This document shows positions 1 through 5,229 of a stretch of 5,888 nucleotides of DNA, piece by piece. Source of the stretch: Microbacterium sp. (GTDB lineage Bacteria; Actinomycetota; Actinomycetes; Actinomycetales; Microbacteriaceae); contig NZ_QFPF01000132.1 in the NCBI RefSeq assembly GCF_003248605.1, positions 1 to 5,888 on the forward strand. Reading direction: 5' to 3'. Under the pieces are notes generated by a model. It saw nothing but the letters and a program-made list of their open reading frames with translations. It searched no databases and had not been told where the DNA came from. Both the position numbers and the translations under genes were made by a program. Each line of letters opens with the position of its first letter. Within the stretch, counting starts at the first letter, position 1.

Positions 1-280
1 CCGCGAGCTGCGCTCGCAGGGACGGGCGCCCGGCAGGCCGGGCGCTGCGCGCGGGGTCGGCCCGCTGCGCGGCCCTCCGGTGGGTGCGGTGTGCGGCCCC
101 GCTGACTGGCGTTTCGAGGGTGGCCGGTGCCTGTGGTGCGGGAGCGGGTCGGGTGCCCTCTGCGGGGCTCTCGCGGCCTCGTGGCGAGCCCGCCGGCGGA
201 GCCGGCTCATCCCTCTCCCCCGATGCTCGTGGCGGGGGTGGGCAGACCGGTCGCGGTGGGGTCGGCGCTGCGCGCCTCGA
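1..280. other. GC-rich hairpin-forming stretch with no convincing gene
   Basis: All three plus frames stay open for long distances here, as expected of very GC-rich DNA, but their translations are dominated by Arg, Gly, Ala, Pro and Cys with few acidic residues, unlike the acidic proteins downstream. One frame runs from the window edge to a TGA at 285-287, just in front of the first promoter block, so the tail of an upstream gene cannot be fully excluded. A minus-strand frame from about 206 to the left edge is Arg/Pro-rich and lacks a well-placed ribosome site. Several inverted repeats are visible: 3-17 (6-bp stem, 3-nt loop), 26-45 (9-bp arms, 2-nt spacer) and 217-238 (6-bp stem). The heptamer GCTGCGC occurs at 7, 44, 64 and 267. 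My best reading is non-coding DNA at the edge of the cassette chain. Confidence 0.5.
26..45. repeat. Perfect 9-bp inverted repeat, possible terminator stem of an upstream gene
   Basis: GCGCCCGGC and GCCGGGCGC are separated by AG, which would fold as an 8-bp stem with a CAGG loop. It sits close behind a smaller hairpin at 3-17. No T-run follows. It could be the terminator of a gene lying left of the window, like the GC-rich stems that follow the genes downstream, but the upstream gene is not visible. Confidence 0.45.
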
Positions 281-319
281 TGTCTGACCTCCATCCTAGG
301 CTGTGAATGTCACATTCAC
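281..319 (+). promoter_or_regulatory. Promoter/operator block 1 (for the gene at 340)
   Basis: TGTCTG (281-286), 10 nt, TAGGCT (297-302), then the perfect palindrome GTGAATGTCACATTCAC (303-319): two 8-nt arms around a central C. TAGGCT is a good actinobacterial -10 hexamer, and a start about 7 nt downstream would lie inside the palindrome, so a bound protein should block RNA polymerase. No TTGACA-like -35 lies 17 nt upstream of it; the TGTCTG box is at an unusual distance. The palindrome is followed by 20 nt to ATG, shorter than the usual 24. Confidence 0.85.
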
Positions 320-339
320 TAACACCCTGGGAGGACACC

Positions 340-1224
340 ATGGGGCACTACATCACCGTCTCTGTCGACATCGAGGATGCCGAGGGGTCTGCGGGCCGTC
401 TGCTGGATGAGGCTGTGGAGCGTCATCTGGAAGGCAACATCAGCGATCTCTCGTTCGGCCCGGTGACGGGTTCGGGCTGGGCGCTGGACGGCAACACCAA
501 GTACGAGCCGGAGGGCGTGGAGGACTTCGCCGAGGCGGTATCGGGCCGGTTCCCCGGCGCTGTCGTGGCGGTGCGGATCGAGTGGGATACGCGGGATGCC
601 GACGAGGCCGGGTCGATCGAGTACTCCTACATCGGCGGGCAGCGCTGCAACGACCGTGAGAGCGGCCTGGTGCCCGACGATCTCGCCGAGTCGATCGCGC
701 GGGTACGTGCTGCGCTGTCCGGGTCGGGCGATCTCGCGGCGGCTGCGCGGTGGCTGACGGATGGGCTGGAAGGCACGCGAGTTCCGGTGCCGGACGTGCC
801 TGTCGAGCCGCGCCGAGTGGAGAAGGTCACCGTGACCGACGAGTGGGGGCACGACTACACCGACCTGTTTGCTGCGGCCTTCGACTACAGCGTGGTCACC
901 GAGCGCCACGGCGACGAGCTGCTCACCGCCACCGGCTGGCACGATGACCGCCGGGTCGCGTGCGAGGCCGACATCAGCGGCATCGTGCACCGCTGGATCG
1001 AGCACGCCGAGGCGGCGACGGGCACCCTCTACAGCGCCGAGTGGATGGGCGGCTGGGATGCCTACGTGATCCCCTACTGGAACGGCGAGCGCGTCGGGTT
1101 CTACGCGATCCACGGCAACGATGACGGCAACGGGTCAATCCCGTTCGACCAGATCATCGACGCGCTGAGCCTGGACTTCACCGTGGCGTGGAGCGATGGC
1201 ACGACGGACGGCGACAGCGAGTAG
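340..1224 (+). CDS. Hypothetical protein, 294 aa, acidic, possibly two domains
   Basis: I do not recognise this protein. The frame opens at an ATG inside the operator (307), but the ATG at 340 is the real start: GGGAGG lies just before it, matching the other genes in the chain. The protein is soluble with no signal peptide or membrane segment. It reads as two parts joined by a Pro/Val-rich linker near residues 145-160. The N-terminal part (1-140) has a beta-rich stretch around 73-100 and a helical stretch around 112-142. The C-terminal part (165-294) is rich in Trp, Tyr and Asp, with a strand-like run near 241-258. No catalytic motif is evident. Codon use is slightly looser than in later genes (more GCT, GGT, GAT). 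It stands alone between operator block 1 and the hairpin at 1242-1270. A divergent paralogue of a known actinophage or plasmid protein is possible. Confidence 0.85.
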   Translation: MGHYITVSVDIEDAEGSAGRLLDEAVERHLEGNISDLSFGPVTGSGWALDGNTKYEPEGVEDFAEAVSGRFPGAVVAVRIEWDTRDADEAGSIEYSYIGGQRCNDRESGLVPDDLAESIARVRAALSGSGDLAAAARWLTDGLEGTRVPVPDVPVEPRRVEKVTVTDEWGHDYTDLFAAAFDYSVVTERHGDELLTATGWHDDRRVACEADISGIVHRWIEHAEAATGTLYSAEWMGGWDAYVIPYWNGERVGFYAIHGNDDGNGSIPFDQIIDALSLDFTVAWSDGTTDGDSE

Positions 1225-1241
1225 ACCGCGGCCCGCGATCG

Positions 1242-1270
1242 AGCGCCCCTGCCCTTCCGGCGGGGGCGCT
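1242..1270 (+). terminator. Intrinsic-type terminator after the 294-aa gene
   Basis: 12-nt arms 1242-1253 and 1259-1270 pair completely with one T:G wobble around the loop CTTCC. The stem is followed by TTCGCG, so the T-run is weak, as is common in high-GC actinobacteria. It lies 17 nt after the stop and before the next promoter block. Confidence 0.75.
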
Positions 1271-1288
1271 TTCGCGTGTGCCGACCAA

Positions 1289-1327
1289 TGTCGGAGGCCA
1301 CCCGTAGCCTGTGAATGTCACATTCAC
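1289..1327 (+). promoter_or_regulatory. Promoter/operator block 2 (for the DUF4192 gene)
   Basis: TGTCGG (1289-1294), 10 nt, TAGCCT (1305-1310), perfect palindrome GTGAATGTCACATTCAC (1311-1327), then 24 nt to ATG. The 39 bp are identical to the blocks at 2441, 3134 and 4748. Confidence 0.87.
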
Positions 1328-1351
1328 TAGCCAACGTTCCGGGAGGACACC

Positions 1352-2362
1352 ATGGCAACTACACCGACCACCATCAAGGCGGGCACCCCGCGCGACTTCC
1401 TCGGCCTCGTGCCCGCGCTGCTCGGCTTCACTCCGCACGCCTCGCTCGTGCTCGTGCCCTTCGAGGCAACCCGCACCATCGGGGCCATGCGGTTCGACCT
1501 CGACACGGATGCCGCGACGCTCGCGCACACCGGGCTGGGCCTCATCTGCCGCGTGCCGCGTGCGACCGGCGTGGCCGCTGTGATCTACGCCACAGGGGAC
1601 GCGGCCAGCACCCGCGATCTCGGCCAGCAGATCATCGACGTGGCCGACCACCAAGGGCTGCACCTGGTGGACGTGCTCTACGTCGCCAGCGACGGCTACG
1701 GCAGCCACCTGACCGGCGAGGCACCAGCGCCGCTCACCGAGCTCGCGACCCCCGACGCACTGCGCGAGAACGTCGCCGCATCGCAGAGCGCCGGGGCGAG
1801 CATCCCCGACGCCGACCCGGCGCGTGCGGCCCGGATCGCGTTCGCGGCCGCGCGGATGGACGACGACGCGCTGGCCGATTTCATCACCGTCGCCGAGGAA
1901 GCCCTGACCGGTGACCCCGCCGACCTCGACACCCGGCGCGCCGCGCTCCTGCTCACCGGCATCGGCATCCCGCTGTGGCGCGACGTGGCCCTCATCCAGT
2001 GGGCCACCGACCTCGACAACGGCACCCGCGCGCTGGCCGCGCAGATCGGCCACTCGATCATGGGCGCACCGATCCCCGAAAGCATCGCCCGCACCCTCTA
2101 CGGGCAGGGCGATCGTCCCGACGCCGACCGGCTGACGGCGGGCCTCGCGCTCGTGCGCCACCTTGCCGCCTACGCCGACGACCAGCAGCGCCCCAACCTG
2201 CTCGCCGCCGCCGCGTGGCTGTCCTGGGCGCTGGGCCGCTCCACTCACGCCGCCGTCTACACCGACCGCGCCCTCGCGATCGACCCTGACCACGGCATGA
2301 GCCAGATCGTCGCGACCCTCTGCTCGGCAGCCGTCCTGCCCGACTGGGCGTTCTCCCGCTGA
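1352..2362 (+). CDS. DUF4192 domain-containing protein, 336 aa
   Basis: The N-terminal stretch (residues 9-38: a Lys-Ala-Gly-Thr-Pro-Arg-Asp-Phe-Leu start, then Val-Pro-Ala-Leu-Leu-Gly-Phe-Thr-Pro and Ser-Leu-Val-Leu-Val-Pro) is the signature opening of DUF4192, a family of actinobacterial proteins of unknown function. The usual C-terminal end is also present: an Ala/Trp-rich helix (283-297), then a TPR-like Asp-Arg-Ala-Leu-Ala-Ile-Asp-Pro-Asp-His (305-314). Length fits a full family member, so the gene is intact. The middle contains a beta strand and helix pattern (73-115) and an acidic linker (145-160). It is predicted cytoplasmic. The start at 1352 has a GGGAGG site 6 nt upstream. It is a single-gene unit between block 2 and the hairpin at 2370-2402. 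Family assignment is by remembered sequence pattern; the biochemical role is unknown for the whole family. Confidence 0.92.
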   Translation: MATTPTTIKAGTPRDFLGLVPALLGFTPHASLVLVPFEATRTIGAMRFDLDTDAATLAHTGLGLICRVPRATGVAAVIYATGDAASTRDLGQQIIDVADHQGLHLVDVLYVASDGYGSHLTGEAPAPLTELATPDALRENVAASQSAGASIPDADPARAARIAFAAARMDDDALADFITVAEEALTGDPADLDTRRAALLLTGIGIPLWRDVALIQWATDLDNGTRALAAQIGHSIMGAPIPESIARTLYGQGDRPDADRLTAGLALVRHLAAYADDQQRPNLLAAAAWLSWALGRSTHAAVYTDRALAIDPDHGMSQIVATLCSAAVLPDWAFSR

Positions 2363-2369
2363 ACGCACC

Positions 2370-2402
2370 GAGTGCCCCGCCGGACACCCCGGCGGGGCAC
2401 TC
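2370..2402 (+). terminator. Intrinsic-type terminator after the DUF4192 gene
   Basis: Perfect 14-bp stem (arms 2370-2383 and 2389-2402) with a 5-nt loop ACACC, starting 8 nt after the stop. No T-run follows, but the stem is long and GC-rich, as in the other units. Confidence 0.78.
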
Positions 2403-2440
2403 CCCTGTCACTGTGCCGCACTCGCGATGTCCCCGCGCAA

Positions 2441-2479
2441 TGTCGGAGGCCACCCGTAGCCTGTGAATGTCACATTCAC
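2441..2479 (+). promoter_or_regulatory. Promoter/operator block 3 (for the 192-aa gene)
   Basis: TGTCGG (2441-2446), 10 nt, TAGCCT (2457-2462), perfect palindrome GTGAATGTCACATTCAC (2463-2479), 24 nt to ATG. A second ATGTC lies at 2427-2431, just upstream. The following leader is identical to those at 5206-5229 and 5858-5881. Confidence 0.87.
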
Positions 2480-2503
2480 TAGCCAACGATCCGGGAGGAC
2501 ACC

Positions 2504-3082
2504 ATGACCGAGACCATCAACAACGTCCACGACATCCGCACAGCCGTCGAGCGCGCGATCCACTTCCACGCGCCGCTGCGCGCCGAGTTCGACGCCGGAT
2601 GGACGACTATCGAGCCGAACGAGCTGCGCGAGGCGTGGGACGACTACAGCCTCAGCGACCCGTTCACCCTCGACCCGACGATGCCCAACCTGCTCGCTCG
2701 CATCGACGCTGACCACCCCGACGCCGACCCCCAGGTGTGGGTGCCCCTCGGCGGGCAGGGCGACCCGGACTACCTGGATGCCGTCGTGGTCACCGAGCGC
2801 AGCGTCACCAAGTACACCGCGCACGACGGCCAGATCGAGCAGCGCTACGCGCTCCCCGAGGGCGACCCCCACGGCCTTACGCAGCGCGGATGGCAGCAGG
2901 CGGCGAGCGCAGCGCGCTACGCGATCATCGGCCTCAACGCCGACGCCAGCAACACCGAGTACCTGCGTGGCCAGATCGAGGCCTACCTGACCGCGTTCGG
3001 CCACTTCGAGCCGGGTCACGACGCCGACGCCAAGCGCGAGCGTGTCACAGCCGAGATCACCGCGGCGATCGCCGCGCAGTGA
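2504..3082 (+). CDS. Hypothetical protein, 192 aa, acidic
   Basis: I do not recognise this protein. It starts at the ATG 24 nt after the palindrome with GGGAGG in place, and ends at TGA just before a terminator stem. It is soluble and acidic, with no Cys. The N-terminal third (8-48) looks helical and contains His20 and His22; the middle (77-105) is strand-like with Gly-Gly-Gln-Gly; the C-terminal part (125-192) is largely helical, including a Trp-Gln-Gln-Ala-Ala-Ser-Ala-Ala-Arg segment near 130-138 and a last helix ending in Ala-Ala-Gln. No nucleotide-binding, zinc or nuclease motif is visible. High use of GCC/GAC/CTC codons with few A/T third positions supports real coding on this strand. 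It is another single-gene unit in the chain. Confidence 0.87.
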   Translation: MTETINNVHDIRTAVERAIHFHAPLRAEFDAGWTTIEPNELREAWDDYSLSDPFTLDPTMPNLLARIDADHPDADPQVWVPLGGQGDPDYLDAVVVTERSVTKYTAHDGQIEQRYALPEGDPHGLTQRGWQQAASAARYAIIGLNADASNTEYLRGQIEAYLTAFGHFEPGHDADAKRERVTAEITAAIAAQ

Positions 3083-3088
3083 CCCACA

Positions 3089-3130
3089 GCCGGGGCGGGC
3101 GCACCCACCGGAGCCGCCGCCCGCCCCGGC
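3089..3130 (+). terminator. Intrinsic-type terminator after the 192-aa gene
   Basis: Perfect 13-bp stem (arms 3089-3101 and 3118-3130) with a 16-nt loop, beginning 6 nt after the stop. The right arm ends only 3 nt before the TGTCGG box of the next block. Confidence 0.7.
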
Positions 3131-3133
3131 CAA

Positions 3134-3172
3134 TGTCGGAGGCCACCCGTAGCCTGTGAATGTCACATTCAC
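3134..3172 (+). promoter_or_regulatory. Promoter/operator block 4 (for the two-gene unit at 3197)
   Basis: TGTCGG (3134-3139), 10 nt, TAGCCT (3150-3155), perfect palindrome GTGAATGTCACATTCAC (3156-3172), 24 nt to ATG. The upstream half is identical to blocks 2 and 3, but the leader after the palindrome differs (AAGGAGGACGCC before ATG), so this block is a mosaic. Confidence 0.86.
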
Positions 3173-3196
3173 CGTCGAGAGTCCAAGGAGGACGCC

Positions 3197-3511
3197 ATGA
3201 CCGACACCACCACCCTGCTCACCCGCACCCCCGGCGACACGTTCCGGTTCCGCGGCACCGAGTACGTGCTGATCGACTTCGCCCGCACCAAGGCGAAGAT
3301 CGCACCGGCCGCTGACCCCGGAAAGGTCTACACGCTCGCTCGCACCGCGACCGTCGAGCCGACCGGACACAGCGACGACGCGCTCGCCGCCGCGCTACAG
3401 GCATCCGCTGTCGCTCCGCCGAGCCTGACCCCCGGAGCCCGCGTGCGCATCGTCACCACCCGCCGCGCGCTCGCCGCAGGCCCGCGCGCACCATCCAGGA
3501 GGACACCATGA
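3197..3511 (+). CDS. Hypothetical protein, 104 aa, with a possibly acquired basic tail
   Basis: I do not recognise this protein. Residues 12-55 form a compact beta-rich pattern (Phe-Arg-Phe-Arg-Gly-Thr-Glu-Tyr-Val-Leu at 16-25, then Lys-Ala-Lys-Ile-Ala-Pro and Val-Tyr-Thr-Leu), suggesting a small barrel-like fold. Residues 56-79 look like a linker, and 80-88 is another strand. The last 16 residues are Arg/Pro/Ala-rich and unlike the rest. They are encoded by DNA that resembles intergenic sequence, and the stop overlaps the next start by ATGA. It is the only complete plus-strand gene without a terminator hairpin, and so the first gene of the only two-gene unit. The start is fixed by AAGGAGG 6 nt upstream. 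The original C-terminus may have been lost. Confidence 0.82.
   Translation: MTDTTTLLTRTPGDTFRFRGTEYVLIDFARTKAKIAPAADPGKVYTLARTATVEPTGHSDDALAAALQASAVAPPSLTPGARVRIVTTRRALAAGPRAPSRRTP
3495..3511 (+). promoter_or_regulatory. Ribosome site and ATGA overlap without an operator
   Basis: AGGAGG at 3496-3501 lies inside the end of the 104-aa frame, 6 nt before the ATG at 3508; that ATG overlaps the TGA of the upstream gene. From AGGAGGACACC onward the sequence matches the standard leader, but the TANNCT hexamer and palindrome are absent. Expression should depend on block 4 and on translational coupling. Confidence 0.75.
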
Positions 3512-3906
3512 CCACTACCGACACCGCGGCCACCGCCGCGGCCCGCATCCCCGCCGACGACCTGATCGACCGGCTGTGGAGCCTCATGCACGAGATCGAG
3601 GCAGCCGACTTCCCCGCGCTGCGCATCGTCGAGCTCGACGAGCCGACCGACTACGGCGAGCGCATCGTGCTGTGGTGCCCGCGGTGCGATCAGCACGTCA
3701 ACGTCGAGGACGGCTACCTGCGCGCGATCGACGTGGACGTGCGCTACAACAGCGTCGGCCAGATCAACCCCGCCGGGCGCACCCTGCCGATCTACGAGGC
3801 CGATCCTGACCCCGGCGACGTTCTCGTGTACCTGCACCAGACCGACGAGCACGGCGAGCACGGCGTGCGACTCCCCGAGGACTGGCAGGGAGTCTGGAAG
3901 GCATAG
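3508..3906 (+). CDS. Hypothetical protein, 132 aa, with one Cys-Pro-Arg-Cys motif
   Basis: I do not recognise this protein. A Thr/Ala-rich N-terminus (1-15) precedes a helix (16-32), then a strand ending in Trp56-Cys57-Pro-Arg-Cys60, followed by Asp-Gln-His63. A single CxxC with a nearby His could be half of a metal site or a redox pair, but no second CxxC is present, so a monomeric zinc ribbon is unlikely. Residues 64-132 are acidic and beta-rich, with His110, His115 and His118 and a Trp-containing end. It is the second gene of a two-gene unit: it overlaps the upstream stop by ATGA, has its own AGGAGG, has no operator, and is followed by a strong hairpin. It would therefore be co-regulated with the gene at 3197. 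Confidence 0.85.
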   Translation: MTTTDTAATAAARIPADDLIDRLWSLMHEIEAADFPALRIVELDEPTDYGERIVLWCPRCDQHVNVEDGYLRAIDVDVRYNSVGQINPAGRTLPIYEADPDPGDVLVYLHQTDEHGEHGVRLPEDWQGVWKA

Positions 3907-3920
3907 CGACACCCAACAAC

Positions 3921-3954
3921 TGAGCGCCCCACCCTTCCCCCGGTGGGGCGCTCA
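3921..3954. terminator. Bidirectional terminator between converging genes
   Basis: Perfect 13-bp stem (arms 3921-3933 and 3942-3954) with an 8-nt loop. It lies 15 nt after the stop of the 132-aa gene and 18 nt past the stop of the minus-strand gene. Read on the minus strand the stem is followed by GTTGTTGG, slightly T-rich, so it could serve both genes. Confidence 0.75.
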
Positions 3955-3972
3955 CGCGCGTCCTACGGCCAC

Positions 3973-4191
3973 TCAGCGCGGGATGCGCCGACGCACCCAT
4001 TCCATGCCGATAGCGAGCACCAGAGCCCCCGCAGCCGCGACAAGCGCAGGAACCCCGATGAGATCCCAGCGCGCGATCGCGACGCCGACCAGACCCGCTC
4101 CGAATCCCGCGCAGAACACTTCGAGCGTGAACAGCATCCGCGCGACGTTCACGCTCAGGATCGACGCCCTCGGATCGTGCTCTACGGTCAT
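3973..4191 (-). CDS. Small two-helix membrane protein, 72 aa, minus strand
   Basis: This is the only minus-strand frame that looks real. It has two clear hydrophobic segments, about residues 19-40 (Met-Leu-Phe-Thr-Leu-Glu, then a Gly/Ala/Val run) and 44-63 (Leu-Ile-Gly-Val-Pro-Ala-Leu-Val-Ala onwards). They are joined by a short Arg-Trp-Asp turn and followed by a basic tail (Arg67-69, Arg72). The charge pattern suggests a hairpin with both ends inside, although Arg41 in the turn weakens this. I chose the ATG at 4191, with GAGG 9 nt upstream on that strand; the frame also allows a TTG at 4227. Third codon positions are mostly G/C, supporting coding. It sits in a gap of about 380 nt between two plus-strand units and breaks the co-directional order. 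No clear promoter of its own is visible; the symmetric operator at 4250-4266 lies 58 nt upstream. No family is recognised. Confidence 0.75.
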   Translation of the reverse strand: MTVEHDPRASILSVNVARMLFTLEVFCAGFGAGLVGVAIARWDLIGVPALVAAAGALVLAIGMEWVRRRIPR

Positions 4192-4227
4192 GCCCGCCAT
4201 CCTCGCAACATCCACCGACACCGGCAA

Positions 4228-4266
4228 TGTCCGGCCCCTCCCCTAGACTGTGAATGTCACATTCAC
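4228..4266 (+). promoter_or_regulatory. Promoter/operator block 5 (for the gene at 4291)
   Basis: TGTCCG (4228-4233), 10 nt, TAGACT (4244-4249), perfect palindrome GTGAATGTCACATTCAC (4250-4266), 24 nt to ATG. The spacer between TGTC and the hexamer is unlike those of the other blocks, while spacing and palindrome are unchanged, which argues that these parts are the functional ones. It also lies upstream of the divergent membrane gene. Confidence 0.86.
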
Positions 4267-4290
4267 TACCAACCGATCCGGGAGGACACC

Positions 4291-4689
4291 ATGACCACCT
4301 ACATCACCTTCGGCCCCGACCACGCCAACCTGCACCCGCACGTCGGCGCGCAGCTGAGCCGCGGCTACGTCGCCATCAGCACCGGCAACCGCGAGCGCGA
4401 CCTCGCCGCGGCGTTCGCGATCCTCGGCGAGCAATGGGCCTTCGACTACCAGGACGCCGCCGCGCTGGATGCCCGATACCCGGACGGCGAGATCGCCCGC
4501 CTCACCCTCATCGACGAGGCCGCACAGAAGGAGATCGCCGGTCTGATCGAAGCCACCTTCGCCGCCGCCGAGGGCGACAGCAACGACGACGAGATCGAGG
4601 TACTACAGGCCGCGCGTGACCGGCTGGCCGCGCTCATCGACTACATCCCCGCCCACGAGCGGGACTGGACGCCGATCGACGCGGCCTGA
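4291..4689 (+). CDS. Hypothetical protein, 132 aa, acidic and mostly helical
   Basis: I do not recognise this protein. The frame is open far upstream (to 3943), but that part is the shadow of the membrane gene and the operator; the ATG at 4291 carries GGGAGG 6 nt before it and sits 24 nt after the palindrome. Residues 1-30 look beta-rich with three His (11, 15 and 17) and end in Gly-Tyr-Val-Ala-Ile-Ser. The remainder is helical and Ala/Glu/Asp-rich: 35-51 with Trp49, 66-92, 100-118, and a closing Trp126. The opening Tyr-Ile-Thr resembles the 294-aa protein at 340, but this is too short to claim kinship. It is soluble, without Cys. It is a one-gene unit, followed by the hairpin at 4697-4728. 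A small structural or inhibitor-type protein would fit, but no function is shown. Confidence 0.86.
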   Translation: MTTYITFGPDHANLHPHVGAQLSRGYVAISTGNRERDLAAAFAILGEQWAFDYQDAAALDARYPDGEIARLTLIDEAAQKEIAGLIEATFAAAEGDSNDDEIEVLQAARDRLAALIDYIPAHERDWTPIDAA

Positions 4690-4696
4690 CCGCCAG

Positions 4697-4728
4697 CGGT
4701 GCCCTGCCGGACGACCGGCGGGGCACCG
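4697..4728 (+). terminator. Intrinsic-type terminator after the gene at 4291
   Basis: 14-nt arms (4697-4710 and 4715-4728) with one T:G wobble and the loop ACGA, starting 7 nt after the stop. No strong T-run. Confidence 0.75.
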
Positions 4729-4747
4729 TCGCGCTCGCCGCGGGCGA

Positions 4748-4786
4748 TGTCGGAGGCCACCCGTAGCCTGTGAATGTCACATTCAC
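4748..4786 (+). promoter_or_regulatory. Promoter/operator block 6 (for the zinc-site protein)
   Basis: TGTCGG (4748-4753), 10 nt, TAGCCT (4764-4769), perfect palindrome GTGAATGTCACATTCAC (4770-4786). The 39 bp match blocks 2-4 exactly, but only 18 nt separate the palindrome from ATG and the leader sequence differs until CGGAGGACACC. Confidence 0.86.
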
Positions 4787-4804
4787 CAGATCACGGAGGA
4801 CACC

Positions 4805-5065
4805 ATGACCACCAGCGACTGCACCCACACCAACGTCGAATGGCTCTCCGGCACACCCGGCGTCGTCGTCACCCTCAACGGAGACACCGCCGCCCGATGC
4901 CTGGACTGCGGGGCGACCGCCACCATGGACACCGACGACGAACCCGCCGCGCCCCTCGCCCATCAGTGGCAGAGCGGCCGCTTCACCGGCACGACGACCT
5001 GCCAGGCGTGCGGCCTGTTGCCGCTCGACCAAGACGACATCGACACGGAGTGCCCCGGCGGATAG
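4805..5065 (+). CDS. Small protein with two probable zinc sites, 86 aa
   Basis: Cysteines and histidines are spaced for metal binding: Cys6 and His8 with Cys32-x2-Cys35, and then His53 with Cys66-x2-Cys69 and Cys83. The two CxxC knuckles are each followed by Gly (Cys-Gly-Ala, Cys-Gly-Leu), the usual zinc-knuckle turn. Ligand sets Cys/His plus CxxC, and His plus CxxC plus Cys, would make two four-ligand sites. Small proteins with a His-x-Trp before a CxxCG and a late Cys are, as I remember, frequent in actinobacteriophages and plasmids, but I cannot name a family. A nucleic-acid- or protein-binding role is inferred only from the zinc pattern. No helix-turn-helix is visible, so I do not propose it as the operator-binding regulator. 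The start at 4805 follows GGAGG by 6 nt. Confidence 0.85.
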   Translation: MTTSDCTHTNVEWLSGTPGVVVTLNGDTAARCLDCGATATMDTDDEPAAPLAHQWQSGRFTGTTTCQACGLLPLDQDDIDTECPGG

Positions 5066-5075
5066 CCGGCCCCTG

Positions 5076-5113
5076 GGGCGGTGCCGCGCGGCGACGGTCG
5101 CGGGGCACCGCCC
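5076..5113 (+). terminator. Intrinsic-type terminator after the zinc-site gene
   Basis: Perfect 10-bp outer stem (arms 5076-5085 and 5104-5113) enclosing a GC-rich 18-nt interior that can pair partly. It starts 10 nt after the stop. It is weaker in outline than the other hairpins of the chain. Confidence 0.62.
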
Positions 5114-5166
5114 TGCCATGTCCGCGAACCACCGAAACCGAGGCCTATACCCGTGGGCAACTCCAA

Positions 5167-5205
5167 TGTCGGAGGCCACCCGTAGGCTGTGAATGTCACA
5201 TTCAC
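5167..5205 (+). promoter_or_regulatory. Promoter/operator block 7 (for the 70-aa gene)
   Basis: TGTCGG (5167-5172), 10 nt, TAGGCT (5183-5188), perfect palindrome GTGAATGTCACATTCAC (5189-5205), 24 nt to ATG. It differs from block 3 by one base (TAGGCT for TAGCCT), and its leader is identical to that of block 3, so nearly 70 bp are shared. Confidence 0.87.
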
Positions 5206-5229
5206 TAGCCAACGATCCGGGAGGACACC

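Noticed and set aside
302..314. CRP/GlxR-type site (TGTGA and TCACA)
   Set aside because: TGTGA and TCACA are 3 nt apart, not 6, and they arise from the larger symmetric 17-bp palindrome, which is the better description.
303..319. LexA/SOS box or ParB parS site
   Set aside because: The sequence does not match the actinobacterial SOS box (TCGAAC/GTTCGA type) or the parS consensus with its GTTTCACGTGAAAC core.
307..339. Upstream ATG at 307 as start of the 294-aa gene, and equivalent ATGs inside other operators
   Set aside because: It lies within the palindrome, has no ribosome site, and the ATG after GGGAGG fits all units.
319..1113. Minus-strand frame of 264 codons opposite the 294-aa gene
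   Set aside because: No ribosome site, composition typical of antisense frames, and the plus gene has a full promoter, ribosome site and terminator.
1315..1914. Plus-strand frame of 199 codons inside the DUF4192 gene
   Set aside because: It is a +1 shadow, Arg/His/Pro-rich, starting within the operator.
1178..2368. Long minus-strand open frame (396 codons) opposite the DUF4192 gene
   Set aside because: The plus strand encodes a recognisable family here. The minus frame is the usual GC-rich antisense shadow, with a Gly/Arg/Val-rich translation.
2408..3370. Long minus-strand frame (320 codons), and others sharing a Val-Asn-Val-Thr-Phe-Thr peptide
   Set aside because: The shared peptide is only the antisense reading of the repeated promoter block; the frame runs across terminators and operators.
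3943..4290. N-terminal extension of the gene at 4291 back to 3943
   Set aside because: The extension is Arg/His/Pro-rich, crosses the operator and is antisense to the membrane-protein gene.
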